Part shown: positions 11,863 to 22,399 of the stretch, piece by piece
Layout: every line of letters begins with the position of its first letter
Position numbering within the stretch: position 1 is the stretch's first letter
Origin: Suillus spraguei
Taxonomy: Eukaryota > Basidiomycota > Agaricomycetes > Boletales > Suillaceae
NCBI GenBank assembly: GCA_016800925.1
Contig: JABCPU010000132.1
Span: 1-64,000, forward strand
Direction of reading: 5' to 3'
DNA: 64,000 nt
The notes under the pieces: generated by a model
Told to the model about the DNA's origin: nothing
Seen by the model: only the letters and a program-made list of their open reading frames with translations
Databases searched by the model: none
Position numbers and translations under genes: made by a program

Positions 11863-12992
11863 GTCAGACCTTCTGGGGACTGTTTTGGATTTTCTGAGGT
11901 TAGGTGGGTTTGATGTGAGTAGCTGGGTGGCGCCCTTTGGGCATCGGGAACGCTGTTGAGCGCAGGGCCTCGGTTGGTTTTTCGGGGTCCTAGTCGAGGT
12001 GCCACTTGGTTCAGGTCCAAGAAGCGATATGACATTGACATCAGGAGACTGTGCTGGCCAGTCAAGAACATTGATGTTATGTTCTTCAAACCATTCCCTA
12101 GCTCTTCTGGATGTGTGCTTGGGATCATTATCCTGTTGGAAAATGATATCTTCTTCATCAATCCCTGATTCTGCCAAGCTAGGCAGCAAGTGGTCATTTA
12201 AAATGTCCACATACTGCTCAGCATTCATCTTCCCCTCAACCTCAGCAAGCATTCCCACACCATTCCATCCCATACAGCCCCATACCATTAAAGAACCTCC
12301 TCCAAACTTGACAGTCCCATTAACCTCTCTGTCTGTTAGGCCATCTCCCTTCTTTTTCCATACATACACCTTCCCATCTGACCCAATCCTATTGATTTTG
12401 GTCTCATCTGACCATATAACACGCTTCCAGTCCTCTACAGTCCAGTGTTGATGAGCTAAGGCAAAGGCTAGTCTTCTCTGCCTATGTTTGATGGAGAGAA
12501 GAGGCTTTTTCTTCTTTGTTACTGCCTTGAGATGAGCTGCCTTGAGAACATTCCTCACAGTTTGTGAAGAGACAGGGGTAGTGATGGTGGAATTGATATA
12601 ATGGGTGGCTTGGACAGCATTATCAGCCTTTCCTGTAGTGATATGTTGGATAATAGCCCTTTTGTCAGTAGAGGTAAGCTTGGATGGACGTCCTCCACAA
12701 GAGTTTCCCTTGTCTGGGTGGCTTTCTTTGATGAACTTGGCCACAGTGGACTTGCATACTCCAGTTCTAGAGGAAATTTGGCGAGCAGAGAGGCCAGCAT
12801 AAGACAGAGAGAGGATATTATCTCTTTGAGCAGAGGAGATGGCTTTCATGGTGATTATGACTATGATACATGAGATATTCTGGTTTATATAGTTAGATAT
12901 AGTCATAAAATAACATAATGACACCACTTTATAATTTATATAATAGTGGCATGATTTTTATGGTGTCATAAATAATGATTTATATAGTTTTA

Positions 12993-13209
12993 ATATACAC
13001 TCAAAAAACTGTCCACATGAGTCATCATTTTATAAGCCTTATATCTCCACCATATCTCCGCCGATTCCCACGGTGTAGGGCTCAAATAAAAGCCCTGAAG
13101 CCATACTACAATGTGATATAAGTATGTCCTTGAGGAATTTGTTCATTCTCACACAATATCATAGATAGTGAAAAATGTCAAAACATGCGGACAGTTTTTT
13201 GAGCCACTG
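12993..13209 (-). repeat. Right terminal inverted repeat of the Tc1 element
   Basis: Reverse complement of 5323-5536 with a few mismatches. The outer end is GGACAGTTTTTTGAGCCACTG followed by TA. The inner end is CACTCAAAAAACTGTCCAC near 12997, again the terminal motif in inverted orientation. Confidence 0.9.
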
Positions 13210-13211
13210 TA

Positions 13212-14480
13212 GAATGAGGCCCAAGGGCAATGGACATATAATATTAAGAAAGTGCACACCAGAGATATAATGATCTTGTTCCTCACCAGCCTCCATTGCA
13301 ATATCAATAGCATTATGATCAGCCTGAGAGTCATTGAATGCAAAAGTCAGTGTGCTAGCACAAACAGTACCAGCTGTGTCGATGGGCTTAGGACTCAGAA
13401 GCATACCAAATCCCTTAGGTTTGCAACAAGCTATGGGTTTCAAACAATAATTATTTGTAAATTGGACCAGTCCGAGCTATGAGGTAGGTCAAATTATGAT
13501 GTTTTGGGCAGGTATGAGATTAGTGACATATGCTGCTGTGGTGAGTGCTAGTCATAATAACCAGTGAGGACTTTTGCAATGCTTAAACAGACTTTCTTGC
13601 CCAGTCCCGCCTTCTCTCCATACCTAATGAGCTTGCCTTCTGATAATGCTTGCACTTTGAATGATGTCTGTTGAGGCCATGAGAATCTGTATCCCTCATC
13701 CAAGAGCAATGTGGTGCACTTCAGGACACCATTGAAAGGATGAGGAAAAAAAACACAATCCAAGGTGGTCGCATTCCACTTCCACCATGATGGTTTGACT
13801 GGGGACCCTTATCCAAATTACCCTAGTAGTCATGATTATATCTGAGTCTTCATTAAACATTACCATATTTGTCTCAAATCCTCTACATAGTTTGGCTCTG
13901 GACTTCAACATTCATGATACTATCTGCATGATAGGGCAGAAGAAGGGTAACAAATACAATCTCGAGATATATCATATAAGACCACTGCACTAAGCTGAAC
14001 ACACAAAACAAGACAGAGGATGACTTGTGAAAGTAAAAATGTGACGAAAGATGATGCTGTATACTAATAGTACATTTTTTGGATCACCCTTAGGTTATGC
14101 ACCCCATGCCATAGGAGGTATGTAGTCAGGCATCAGAAGACTTGTGTGCTTAACTCTCTTTGCACAAGCATCTTCCTCACACTTCAGGAGCAGTAAGAGT
14201 TGGGTATACTGTTGGACTCGGTAGTGCGATGCAAGGTAGCTTGAATACACTGTGCTGTGTCAATACTAAACTTAGTAAACAGCCTATCCTGGTCATCATC
14301 TTCAACATCAATTCCATCAAGTGACATCTGGCAACAACTTAATGCTTGCAGTTAAGCAAAGTAAAGATGTCCTCATACCACATACAACTGCATTTCTTGT
14401 CTGTGCCCAATAGCTTCTATGTTCGAAAGATCGGCAGGTACATCAGTGGCATTGTACAAGGTGTTATTGGGCAATGATAT
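13212..14480. other. Non-coding or decayed flank of the Tc1 insertion
   Basis: No gene can be supported. Minus-strand open stretches such as 13443-13159 ('MEAGEEQDHYISGVHF') abut the Tc1 insertion and could be the decayed upstream part of the Plavaka element, but no diagnostic motif is left. The rest is AT-rich and broken by stops in every frame. Confidence 0.4.
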
Positions 14481-14496
14481 GGGCAAGGATCGTATT

Positions 14497-14700
14497 GACG
14501 ATGGTGGTGTGGATGACAGTGGTGTGGATGATGGTGGTGTGGATGACAGTGGTGTGGATGATGGTGGTGTGGATGACGATGGTATCGACGATGATGGTGT
14601 GAACGACGGTGGTGTGGATGATGATGGCATGGATGACAATGGCATGGATGACAATGGCATGGATGACAATGGCATGGACGACAATGATGTGAATGACAGT
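14497..14700. repeat. GAT-rich minisatellite
   Basis: About 200 bp of imperfect tandem units built from GATGGTGGTGTG, GATGACAGTGGTGTG and GATGACAATGGCATG. The period is a multiple of three, so several frames stay open and translate to low-complexity runs (Asp/Gly/Val on the plus strand, Ser/Pro on the minus strand). No protein is inferred. The variant units are ordered: GGTGTG types come first and GGCATG types last. Confidence 0.9.
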
Positions 14701-14719
14701 GACATTCTTGTGTTTCTAG

Positions 14720-17660
14720 TGTGATTTCAATTACCAAACAGTGTGATACAGTCTATTTAAATGATTCATCAGATATTTGATTGGAGAGTTCAGTGTTTTA
14801 AAATTGGCAATTGGAATCAATGCCAAGCATAAGTAGTTGTCCCAGAATTCTGGATTGCAACCCACTTGAGAAATGTGCTACATAATAGGACAAGAAAGAT
14901 CAATGACAAGGAGTTGAAAGGGAACTCGGAAGGTTTGTACATTTTCAGGCAACATTGACTTGTCATAAATGTCCCTTTTCAAATGAAAAATAATTAAATT
15001 AAACAATTTTTACTGTGACACTGGCAAACTTCATCTACATAAGTCACATCTGCAGTTGTTCCTCAATTCGTGATCATTGATCTCATCAGTTGTCTCATTG
15101 TGCCATCCAATTCAAATAGCAGTACTCAAACACGAGGAAGTATGTTCAGTCTTTTTCAACACTCGTATCACTGGCAGTGACGGTGAAATTCACAGTTGAA
15201 TTAGAATCAGCCTCTCAATGTCATCAAACAGTGCTGCAAGACAAGCAAGTGACATTGAAGCCTCCTGCATATCCGAGCTATCACCAAACAGTCAGTCACT
15301 AATCATTTGCTGTGCTCTGTACTCAATCTGTCATAGGCATGGCAGTGATCACTTCTGATCATGCTGTAGGGCCAAACCAAGGAAACACTGTAGTTGCCGC
15401 TCAACAATTGTGACAATGGTATCTTTTTCTCCCGAAGATATTCTGCTCACACACTCAGACACTGGCTGTGTATGATGAATCATGCCTTGTATGCGCATCC
15501 ATCACTCTCCACCAGGCCACCTTATTGGATGCGTGTCATGTAAATTCGATGGCACGGGCATAGCTGTCATATCCCATAATTTCGGTCCACTCAAATCCGT
15601 CGAACTCTGCCATGAATTGGTGTCAGCGAGCACAATGTTTGGCCCAGGCTACTGATAATCTGCGGACTTACCCATTGTCACCTTCAAGCTCAAGACCTTG
15701 TGAGAAATGGTAGGAGCATTGGAATCAGAATTTGGATAACATGAAGAGATCTACTGTAGTATTACATAAGTAAGCATAATAATGCCCCCGCTGAGCGCTG
15801 AAGCACTCAGACCTGCAGAATTCATTCGGGGTCAAACTATTATCAGAATAACAGCAAGGCGGCCGGTCACATATTAAACTTGCTAGAGTACGCGTATTTA
15901 TACAACGATAGAGCTAATATTATTCCACTCGAAGTTACGAAGTCATCTCATTCGCGCAGGTGGTTCCACTCTGAACCGAAGTTACAAAGTTATCTCATCC
16001 ACGCAGGGAGCGCACCTAGAACGGCCGGCGGGGAACAGCGAACTGATAGGGGTGCCTCATTCACGCACTTGGAGATGCGATTAGGGTACCGGTCCTGTAG
16101 ACTAGAACGCACCACATTTTCCTACATAGAGTACCTCTCTGCAAAGGACAGAAATCGGAATAAGAATTTTTTCACATCTCGTCTCCACAAGCACAAGCCT
16201 CAGGATCGACCGACCCAGAAATTCTCAACTGTGTCGGCAGAAACGAAGAGGCACGCAACTGTGAGTAGAAGTGAGTAGTAGCGTTGGCCTAGTCTTCTGC
16301 AGGCAGACAAGACAGAAAGAAAATAGCCTTCGGTCAGACACTACTACCTACTGCCATGGGACGCCGTAAACTCACTGTAACAACTCACAGCGTTGCGTTC
16401 AGCTCGAGCACCAGTAAGAAGCGTTTTTCTCCACTTAATTATCCCGACCACATAACTGTGAAACAAATAAATAAATCTATTCACTCACAATGGCCTTACC
16501 TCTAATTGCATGGTGTTCTCTCTCTCTCTGGTGTTGTTGATCCGATAGCAAGAACAGTAGGATGCCTAATTTTGTGCGCTGAAACCAGATCATATTAGGC
16601 ATGGTTCTTTTATTAGCAAACAAAAAGTTCACCCGCAACCAACTTCTCTTCAACGTACATCCATGTCTCATCGCCTCGTGTCAACAAAAATACGACCATA
16701 TCTTCAACGTCCGAAAGGGTAAAGAGGTTCAAAGTTTTCGCATGGATCTTGAAAACCTTCTAGTGGTGGGACTCTATGGGTCGACGTGAGCCTGTCAGTC
16801 TCCCCTGCATGCGCTGAGGATTTTGATGTGGGCTGCAAGTACTGCTTCAAGAGCCATTAGGATGGGAGGATTTAAACCATGTGGGGACAAGGCCAAGTTC
16901 TGAAGACTACCGTGATGGTGAACTTTCACGTAGGAGGCTCAGGATATTAATATTGCTGTCCAACATACTAAAGGCACTCGCGGGATAGGTTGAGCTGGGT
17001 TTGAAGTCGCGGGAAGTTCTAATAATAGAATTCTTGTACTCGTGGTCACAACATGTTTCGAAAACTCAGTTCCTAAGATAACACGGCTCGGGCTGGTGAG
17101 CCTAAAGTACTGTGTTCGGTGTTCTTCAGTGCCGAAGAACAACAGACCATAACAGAATGTCATTGGAGCAGCCGCAGCGCCTATAACATTCAATAATGGC
17201 GAGATCTAATGTTCCGTGCACCATGGCAATTCGAAGTGCCTGGGAAAGAAGTACTGTTACTATTAGCTTTGCAGGTTCGTCCATCAGATAGTTCCAGTAG
17301 AAGCAATCAATACAGTGCTCCGGATCCTTCCGAGGCAATCATAGTTTTCAAGTGAGCTAGGTGTGTACCATCAATATTAATATTACCCCGACAGTGCTCA
17401 TTCTGCAAGTCATCAATTGATCGTAGATCAACCTAGTATCTAGCACAGCTTGTGACACTTCGAATTTGACGCCAAGCTCTATAGCCATGTCCTACTTGAA
17501 CACAAAAACGGCCGTACCGAACAGTCATTACCCGAAATTAAAAACTCATTGAACATATGTATATGTTTAGTAATTGCAGGGTTAGTATAAAGCCTTGCAA
17601 CTGTATCTTCGGTCGAACAGGCTTACCACCAGGTCACCCGGCCTGACATCCGTCGCGGAA
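14720..17660. other. Long region without a supportable gene
   Basis: Nearly 3 kb without a recognisable coding block. A 132-codon plus-strand frame (15880-16278) and minus-strand frames at 16939-17338 ('CYGLLFFGTEEHRTQYF') show no family motif, no convincing splice pattern and no start context. A decayed gene on the minus strand around 17 kb is possible. The right end presumably holds the promoter of the SLATT gene. Confidence 0.4.
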
Positions 17661-17665
17661 ACACT

Positions 17666-18859
17666 ATGGATCCGACCACAACTTGCCTCCCACCTCTACT
17701 GGACAGTCCTCACAGTCTCAGGGACAGCCTTCTCAACAGGAGCGTTCACCGTCCGTGGAACCCGAACATGTAGACAGAGGAGATCATTCCCAGATTCAGC
17801 TAGTGGCGACTGAGGAGCCCCTCCCTGGTAGTTCAGAGGGAGATCGTCCCCAGAGTCAGTCGGTGGCAACTGAGAAACCTCTCCTTAGCAGTTCAGAGGG
17901 ACATTCACCAGCTCGCGGTCGCAGTGATCGATATCCAGTACTTGAGCCTTCTCCACCTCCTCCAGTTGCAAGAAATAACCTGAGGGACGGACACCTCGCG
18001 CGTGGACCGTCGCGTCGCTCAGTTGCGGGCCATGCTCGTCCCAATGCATCTGCCATAGGCTGGATAGTGCCCGAAATTGAAGAGAAACCTCACGTTTGTG
18101 ATACCTGACACCTTTGAACCGTCATTTAGTCCTAATCCTGACCTCACAGCGACGTACAATCGGAGAGCGACTTGCCCCAACTATTGTTAATGCGGAGAGA
18201 GAGAGGGTGCAATATGCCTCAAAAGGTTAGTTGCAAAAATCTTGTCATTTCGGTATCCCGGCATGAAAGGACTCGTCAAGTTGTTGTTTCTGCGAATTTT
18301 CTGACAATGTTCCTTGTTTGAAGCACGAATGACGGGCTTTGCATTGAACATGGCGATAGGTTTGCAAGTTATACTTGGGGCCCTCACTACTGGTATTTCG
18401 GCAGCCACGTCGGGTAGGCAGGTTAGTTCAAACAATTCCACGAGGATTTATGACAAACTGACCTAGAGGTCATCGAACTAGACTTCGATTGGCATATCAA
18501 TTCTCGGTGTGTATTACGTCTTTCAAATCAGATTTGAAGTTTAATTAGTTTAATATACTTCAGGCGGCTTGACGACCATGGTCGCATCCTACCTCGCTCG
18601 CGCACGGGGGTCAAACGAACCAGAACTATCCATAACTCGTGTCAAGGACCTGGATCATTTCTTGAGAGACTGCTTAGCCTTTGATATGGACCATGGGCAC
18701 GAGTATGGGACACCTGAGCTTGATACTCGGTTAGAACAGTTCAGAGGAAGGTTCGAAGAACTTCTTGGAAACGCTGATGGGTAGGTCGTTCTGTTTGCAT
18801 TACTCGGGCTACGCCTGACGACCGGTTGTAGGCAACGAAAACTTTCCCCGCCGGTGTGA
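17666..18859 (+). CDS. Fungal SLATT-domain 2TM protein
   Basis: Membrane protein with the fungal version of SLATT, a two-helix domain known from bacterial nucleotide-signalling conflict systems; its fungal role is unknown. Six exons fit: 17666-18093, 18150-18225, 18324-18421, 18482-18506, 18564-18780 and 18832-18859. The N-terminus is a Ser/Gln/Pro-rich cytosolic tail. The domain begins at 'RRTIGERLAPTIVNAERE' and continues through helix 1 ('MAIGLQVILGALTTGISAA'), a 25-nt exon coding TSIGISIL, helix 2 ('GLTTMVASYLARARGSNEP') and the family signature 'ITRVKDLDHFL...RFEELLGN'. It ends 'QRKLSPPV'. The ATG at 17666 reaches the main frame only if one base is missing near 17680 (an ACAAC that should be ACAAAC), so the extreme N-terminus is uncertain. 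Confidence 0.86.
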
Positions 18860-19399
18860 ATGTAATTATTTTAGGGTCTTATGACGCACATCCTACGAGG
18901 TCCCCCTGCCATTCATTTTGTCTAATGCATTTCCGAGTGATCATGACTTCACTTCGCTGATTCTTTCATGACACATACCACCTTTCCCTAAATACGATAC
19001 CACTGTAGGTTACTACTTGTTTACTAATACACGTACTGTTCTTTTGACATCCAATTTTCTCAAAGTGCGAGTAAGATGCCAGATCACTGCATTGGCTAGG
19101 CAAACACCACATGCATATTTGGTCTATTAAGGAGAGAGGAATCGTATTGTTGGAGGAGCAGCCACTTTTCCTAATGCACGGGCTATTGTCTGCTCGACAT
19201 GTGTGGGATGATACTCTATTGATATCTCATTACTAGTGGTATGCTTATCGATAGCTTTTGATTTTGATTACCCAATTACCAAGTGACGCGTTGAGCGCAC
19301 GTGATACTAACATCTGCACACGTGATCTCCTTCATAAGTGTCGGCAGGACGGTGAAGCTACAATAGCGAGCACCTCTCCATAGTGCGTCAAAGACCAAG

Positions 19400-20223
19400 A
19401 TGAAGACCAAAAACAAACAGACAAAGTTCCCCGTTGTGAGCTCCCACGACAAAGCGCTCATCTAACGACTCGTAGCTCATGTCTGAGGACAGGCACGATC
19501 AAGAAGATTATGCAGAAAGATGAAGAAGTTGGGAAGGTTGCGCAAGCTACGCCAGTGGTTATTTGTACGTCTTCGCGCACCAATCTATTCTTTATCTCAC
19601 TGACGCGCTTTGCTTCTGATCTCAATGTTTGGCATCCTTGGTGCGATAGCAAAAGCATTGGAGCTATTCCTGGCTATGATCGTGGACGAGGCGGCCAAAG
19701 TCACGGTTGAACGGGGGGCAAAGAAGGTTGAAGCTTATCACCTGTGCGTTCATTGCTATCCTAACCACTATTTTTTTTGTGATTCTATACACACAGAAAG
19801 CATGCGATTGAAACAACAGAGATGTTGGATTTCCTGAAAGAAATCGTTGAATCTGTACCTGACCCTTCAGCGGGTGGCACCATCGACCTACAGGCTGAGG
19901 CGGCAGAGAACGCAAAGCGAAAGAGGAGCAAAGCGAAGAAAAATGGAGCCGCACCTGGAGAGGGCCCAAAGAGGAGGCGGAAAAAGAAAGAGGACGCTGA
20001 CATGGAGGGCGTGCAGGAAGAGAAAATGGAAGAGGCAAAGTCTGAGGAAGGAGACGCTCGAATGGAAGACGATGAAGATACACATGAAGAGTCTTCGTCT
20101 CATCCCCGGCACCGACGAAGTGATGATGGGAGGATGACATGCCATACGTACCACGATAACAAAATGCGAGTGGCGTTGGGTTGGTGCCAGAAGTCTAAAG
20201 TGTGCGCTGTAACAGCTTCGTGA
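19400..20223 (+). CDS. BUR6: NC2-alpha / DRAP1 transcription corepressor subunit
   Basis: Histone-fold subunit of negative cofactor 2, which binds TBP on promoters with its NC2-beta partner and blocks TFIIA/TFIIB entry in the nucleus. Four exons: 19400-19435 (start, 'KTKNKQTKFPV'), 19493-19564 ('IKKIMQKDEEVGKVAQATP'), 19650-19743 ('KALELFLAMIVDEAAKV') and 19797-20223 ('KHAIETTEMLDFLKEIV', 'DPSAGGTIDLQAEAAE'). The histone fold fills the first ~95 residues. A Lys/Arg-rich stretch and an acidic tail follow. The exon 1-2 junction is one base short: the family reads FPVARIKKIM, but after the acceptor the sequence is GCACGATC where GCACGAATC would fit. A missing A at 19497 is the simplest reading; a non-canonical splice is the alternative. 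Its stop lies 84 bp from the convergent SLD5 gene. Confidence 0.9.
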
Positions 20224-20307
20224 TATTTATCATTTTCATCATATCCCATATCCCCTTGTCCATCCCATCTGACCAGTCGTACTGTACAGCATAATCCTAG
20301 CTAGAAC

Positions 20308-21335
20308 CTACACAAGTTCTACCTCGCCCCGAGCAATTAGTTGCTCCACCACCGAATACGGAGTTAAAGATATATGCCCTTTCTGCATATCTAATGCGGT
20401 CCCACTGAAGGTCTGATTAGAGAAATCACATTGGTCGATATTCAGCAACATACTCTGGTAACCGCACCGGTGGACAATCTTGCCGAGCAAGCACAAAGAC
20501 TGCACGGGCCTTGTCTGGTTCAGTAACTAGACACGGTCGTAAGTACCACTCTGCTCAATGAAATGCCGACTTCCGTACCCATGGAAGGCACAAAAGGAGG
20601 CTGATCATCAAGGGTCTGCTGTGTATCTGGCAAACTCTGCAGAACTGAATGGTAAAAATGTTGATCCGTCAAACGGGCAAACCTGGGGATAAAAACATTA
20701 GCCCCCATACTACTTCTCGCGAGGGCCATAACATACCGACGCGCATGCTCAACTTCGCTTTCTGAGAGGCGCTGCTGAACTTCAGGGTTTGTCATGATAT
20801 ACCGAGCAAACTTCTCGATCTGTAATACATGATGTAGTATCTGAAAAAGAGAGTAGAAAGGAGGGAATAACCTTGAATAGACGGGTGCGGAGGTATGATC
20901 TCACTATAAATTTGACTCGTTCTACCTCTGTCTGAACGAGCATGATGCGAAAGTGTTCCTCCTCAGAGGAAGAAGGGTCTGTGCGAAGGAGCTGTACAGT
21001 TTCAGACTGCATCGATCGAGTCAGATTTGTCTGCTGATCAATTCAAGGTCACGACATGGCTCACCAACCTGACTCCTGATGTGGTCAAGCAGTCCCGCCA
21101 ATAACTCTCCTTCATTTGGGAGAATATCAGGCGAGTGCCGCTCGTTCATCCAATGTCTTATAAGCTGCTGTAGTGGCGTTTCTTCTTCTTCCTCGAGCAT
21201 GAAGGGAGGTACATCTGGTATTTCCGCATCGTCATCTCGTGGGGCTTGTCGAAGTCGCTCTTGAAAAGCATTATTGTTAGCGGCACGGCCGAATCGGTCG
21301 AGGTTTGTGAAAAAATCATCATCGTCGATGTCCAT
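20308..21335 (-). CDS. SLD5: GINS complex subunit Sld5
   Basis: Subunit of the GINS tetramer, which joins Cdc45 and MCM2-7 in the replicative helicase. Exons on the minus strand: 21335-21069 (acidic start 'MDIDDDDFFTNLDRF', then 'LIRHWMNERHSPDILPNE'), 21006-20872 ('TVQLLRTDPSSSEEEHFR', 'VERVKFIVRSYLRTRLFK'), 20819-20737 ('IEKFARYIMTNPEVQQRLS'), one from 20682 ('FARLTDQHFYHSVLQSLP'), one near 20550-20455 ('ARAVFVLARQDCPPVRLPE') and the last ending at 20308 ('GHISLTPYSVVEQLIARG'). The helical A domain and the C-terminal beta B domain are both complete. The donor of the fourth exon ('...PSM' then GTACGG) is inferred. Confidence 0.93.
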
Positions 21336-21597
21336 GAATATTAATCAGGTGTTACTAGATCTTGGTTCCGCAAGAGTCCGTGATCAACAAACATTAACAC
21401 AGTTCTAGTCACCATCTGATCGCGTTTCAGTGATGTCGTTATCAAAATTTGTACATATGTAACACAAACTATCTCGACACTATGGTACATGGATATTATG
21501 TGCTGTGCAGAATCACGAAAGCGACGCTGCGAGCATATAAGATCCATTTTATCAATTGATTACACGGGAAATATTCACGACATGATAACAGATTCAA

Positions 21598-22315
21598 TCA
21601 CGCAGCGTCATTCTCAACAAGCTTTCCGCAAATGATATATTTATTCGAGAAGTGCTCAATCCATCCTGTGTCTCAGTATGAGCGATTACTACTGTTCAAG
21701 CAACTAATTTGACCTCACCTTTCATGTTCTCGCTATGCAATCGATGACCCCATAAGCAATGCAAAGATGGAAACAAGTAAGTTCTTACATTTCATCTGGT
21801 TGGAGATCCTGGAGCTTGTCAAGAGGTTGGTCAACCGCCGTTAACATTTCTGATGGTATATGAATTAGGTGTCGTGTAAGGAATGTCCAATGGTTCACCC
21901 ACCCAACTCAAAAGACTGCTTGGCCATACCACGAGATGCGTCACGACCAGCAAAATTACCGTACATGCCATCTATAAGTGTGAGTCAGTCCTTATACTGA
22001 ACTGACGAGGCAAGCAGACGTGCCTGGCCCATAAAAGTTCCTGCCTGCTGTTACGTCGAACACGATGCCGTTGATGGCGAGCAAAATTCTACCTCCGTCC
22101 TTGCCGTTGAATGGTTCTAGTGTCTTCGGGGTATATGTCTTGAACAACACAGTGGGAGGGTGTTCCTTGGGCATCCATGAGTAACCGTGCTTGAATTCGC
22201 TGGGGATTGTTTTAGGTGTGGATGTGGAAGGGAAAACGATCTGCTGCACGGAGTAGAGAATATAAATGAGGAGAGCTGTATTGACGGGAGTACCAAAGTC
22301 GAGAGTGTAGGTCAT
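21598..22315 (-). CDS. DAP1: DAP1/PGRMC-type cytochrome b5-like heme protein
   Basis: Membrane-anchored heme-binding protein of the MAPR family; in yeasts Dap1 supports cytochrome P450 Erg11 in ergosterol synthesis. The ATG at 22315 is followed by one membrane segment ('TALLIYILYSVQQIVF'). The cytochrome b5-like fold starts at 'RTLEPFNGKDGG'-type sequence, with 'ILLAINGIVFDVTAGRNFYG' and 'MYGNFAGRDASRGMAKQSF'. Later exons carry 'MLTAVDQPLDKLQDLQPDEM', 'ENMKGW' and the C-terminus 'FSNKYIICGKLVENDAA'. Exon 1 (22315-22024) ends CAG before GCACGT, so intron 1 is best read as a GC-AG intron; the phase then gives 'YGPDGMYGNF' exactly. The stop is at 21598-21600. Confidence 0.9.
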
Positions 22316-22399
22316 GTCGATGTTACCTCGATGTTAGTGGTGGTTCAATGCGAGGCGGCGGCAGCGGACAAACCCGCTCAAAGTTACTAATATTATGAA

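Larger units (their letters stand above)
5772..12028 (-). mobile_element. Tad1-like non-LTR retrotransposon (LINE), near full length
   Basis: The 6257-bp insertion has a 13-bp target duplication, ATGACATTGACAT, at 5759-5771 and 12029-12041. Its 3' end carries a poly-A tail (T-run 5771-5789 on the plus strand). It encodes ORF1 with zinc knuckles, then ORF2 with APE endonuclease, reverse transcriptase and RNase H, the layout of fungal Tad1-type LINEs. About 165 bp lie between the 5' end and the ORF1 start, so it is complete or nearly so. A second, truncated member of the same lineage lies at 55905-56461. Defects are one frameshift in ORF1 and one in-frame TGA in ORF2. Confidence 0.95.
5563..12849 (-). 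pseudogene. Tc1-type DD34E transposase split by the LINE insertion
   Basis: The 5' part reads from an ATG at 12849 to the insertion at 12041; the 3' part reads from 5771 to a stop at 5563. Together they make about 345 residues, the usual Tc1 length, with no other stop. The N-terminus is a helix-turn-helix pair ('LSYAGLSARQISSRTGV', 'GGRPSKLTSTDKRAI'). The catalytic Asp residues lie in 'VIWSDETKI' and 'IFQQDNDPKHTS'. The third acidic residue is the Glu of 'SPDVNVIEHLW', 34 residues after the second Asp; the insertion falls inside this motif, just before that Glu. The frame stays open from an ATG at 12927 through the LINE's 5' end to a stop at 10453, giving an 824-codon chimeric ORF. Before the LINE arrived this looks like a recently active transposase. 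Confidence 0.93.
5323..13209 (-). mobile_element. Tc1/mariner-type DNA transposon, interrupted by a LINE
   Basis: The element starts CAGTGGCTCAAAAAACTG and ends with its reverse complement. It is flanked by the TA duplication of the superfamily (5321-5322 and 13210-13211). It has ~215-bp terminal inverted repeats and one transposase gene on the minus strand. The LINE (5772-12028) plus one copy of its 13-bp duplication account for 6270 bp; without them the element is about 1.6 kb, a normal Tc1 length. It lies inside or next to the Plavaka element. Confidence 0.95.

Noticed and set aside
14373..14737. Apparent His/Cys-rich, Ser/Pro-rich and Asp/Gly-rich proteins
   Set aside because: Translations of the triplet-period GAT minisatellite in different frames.
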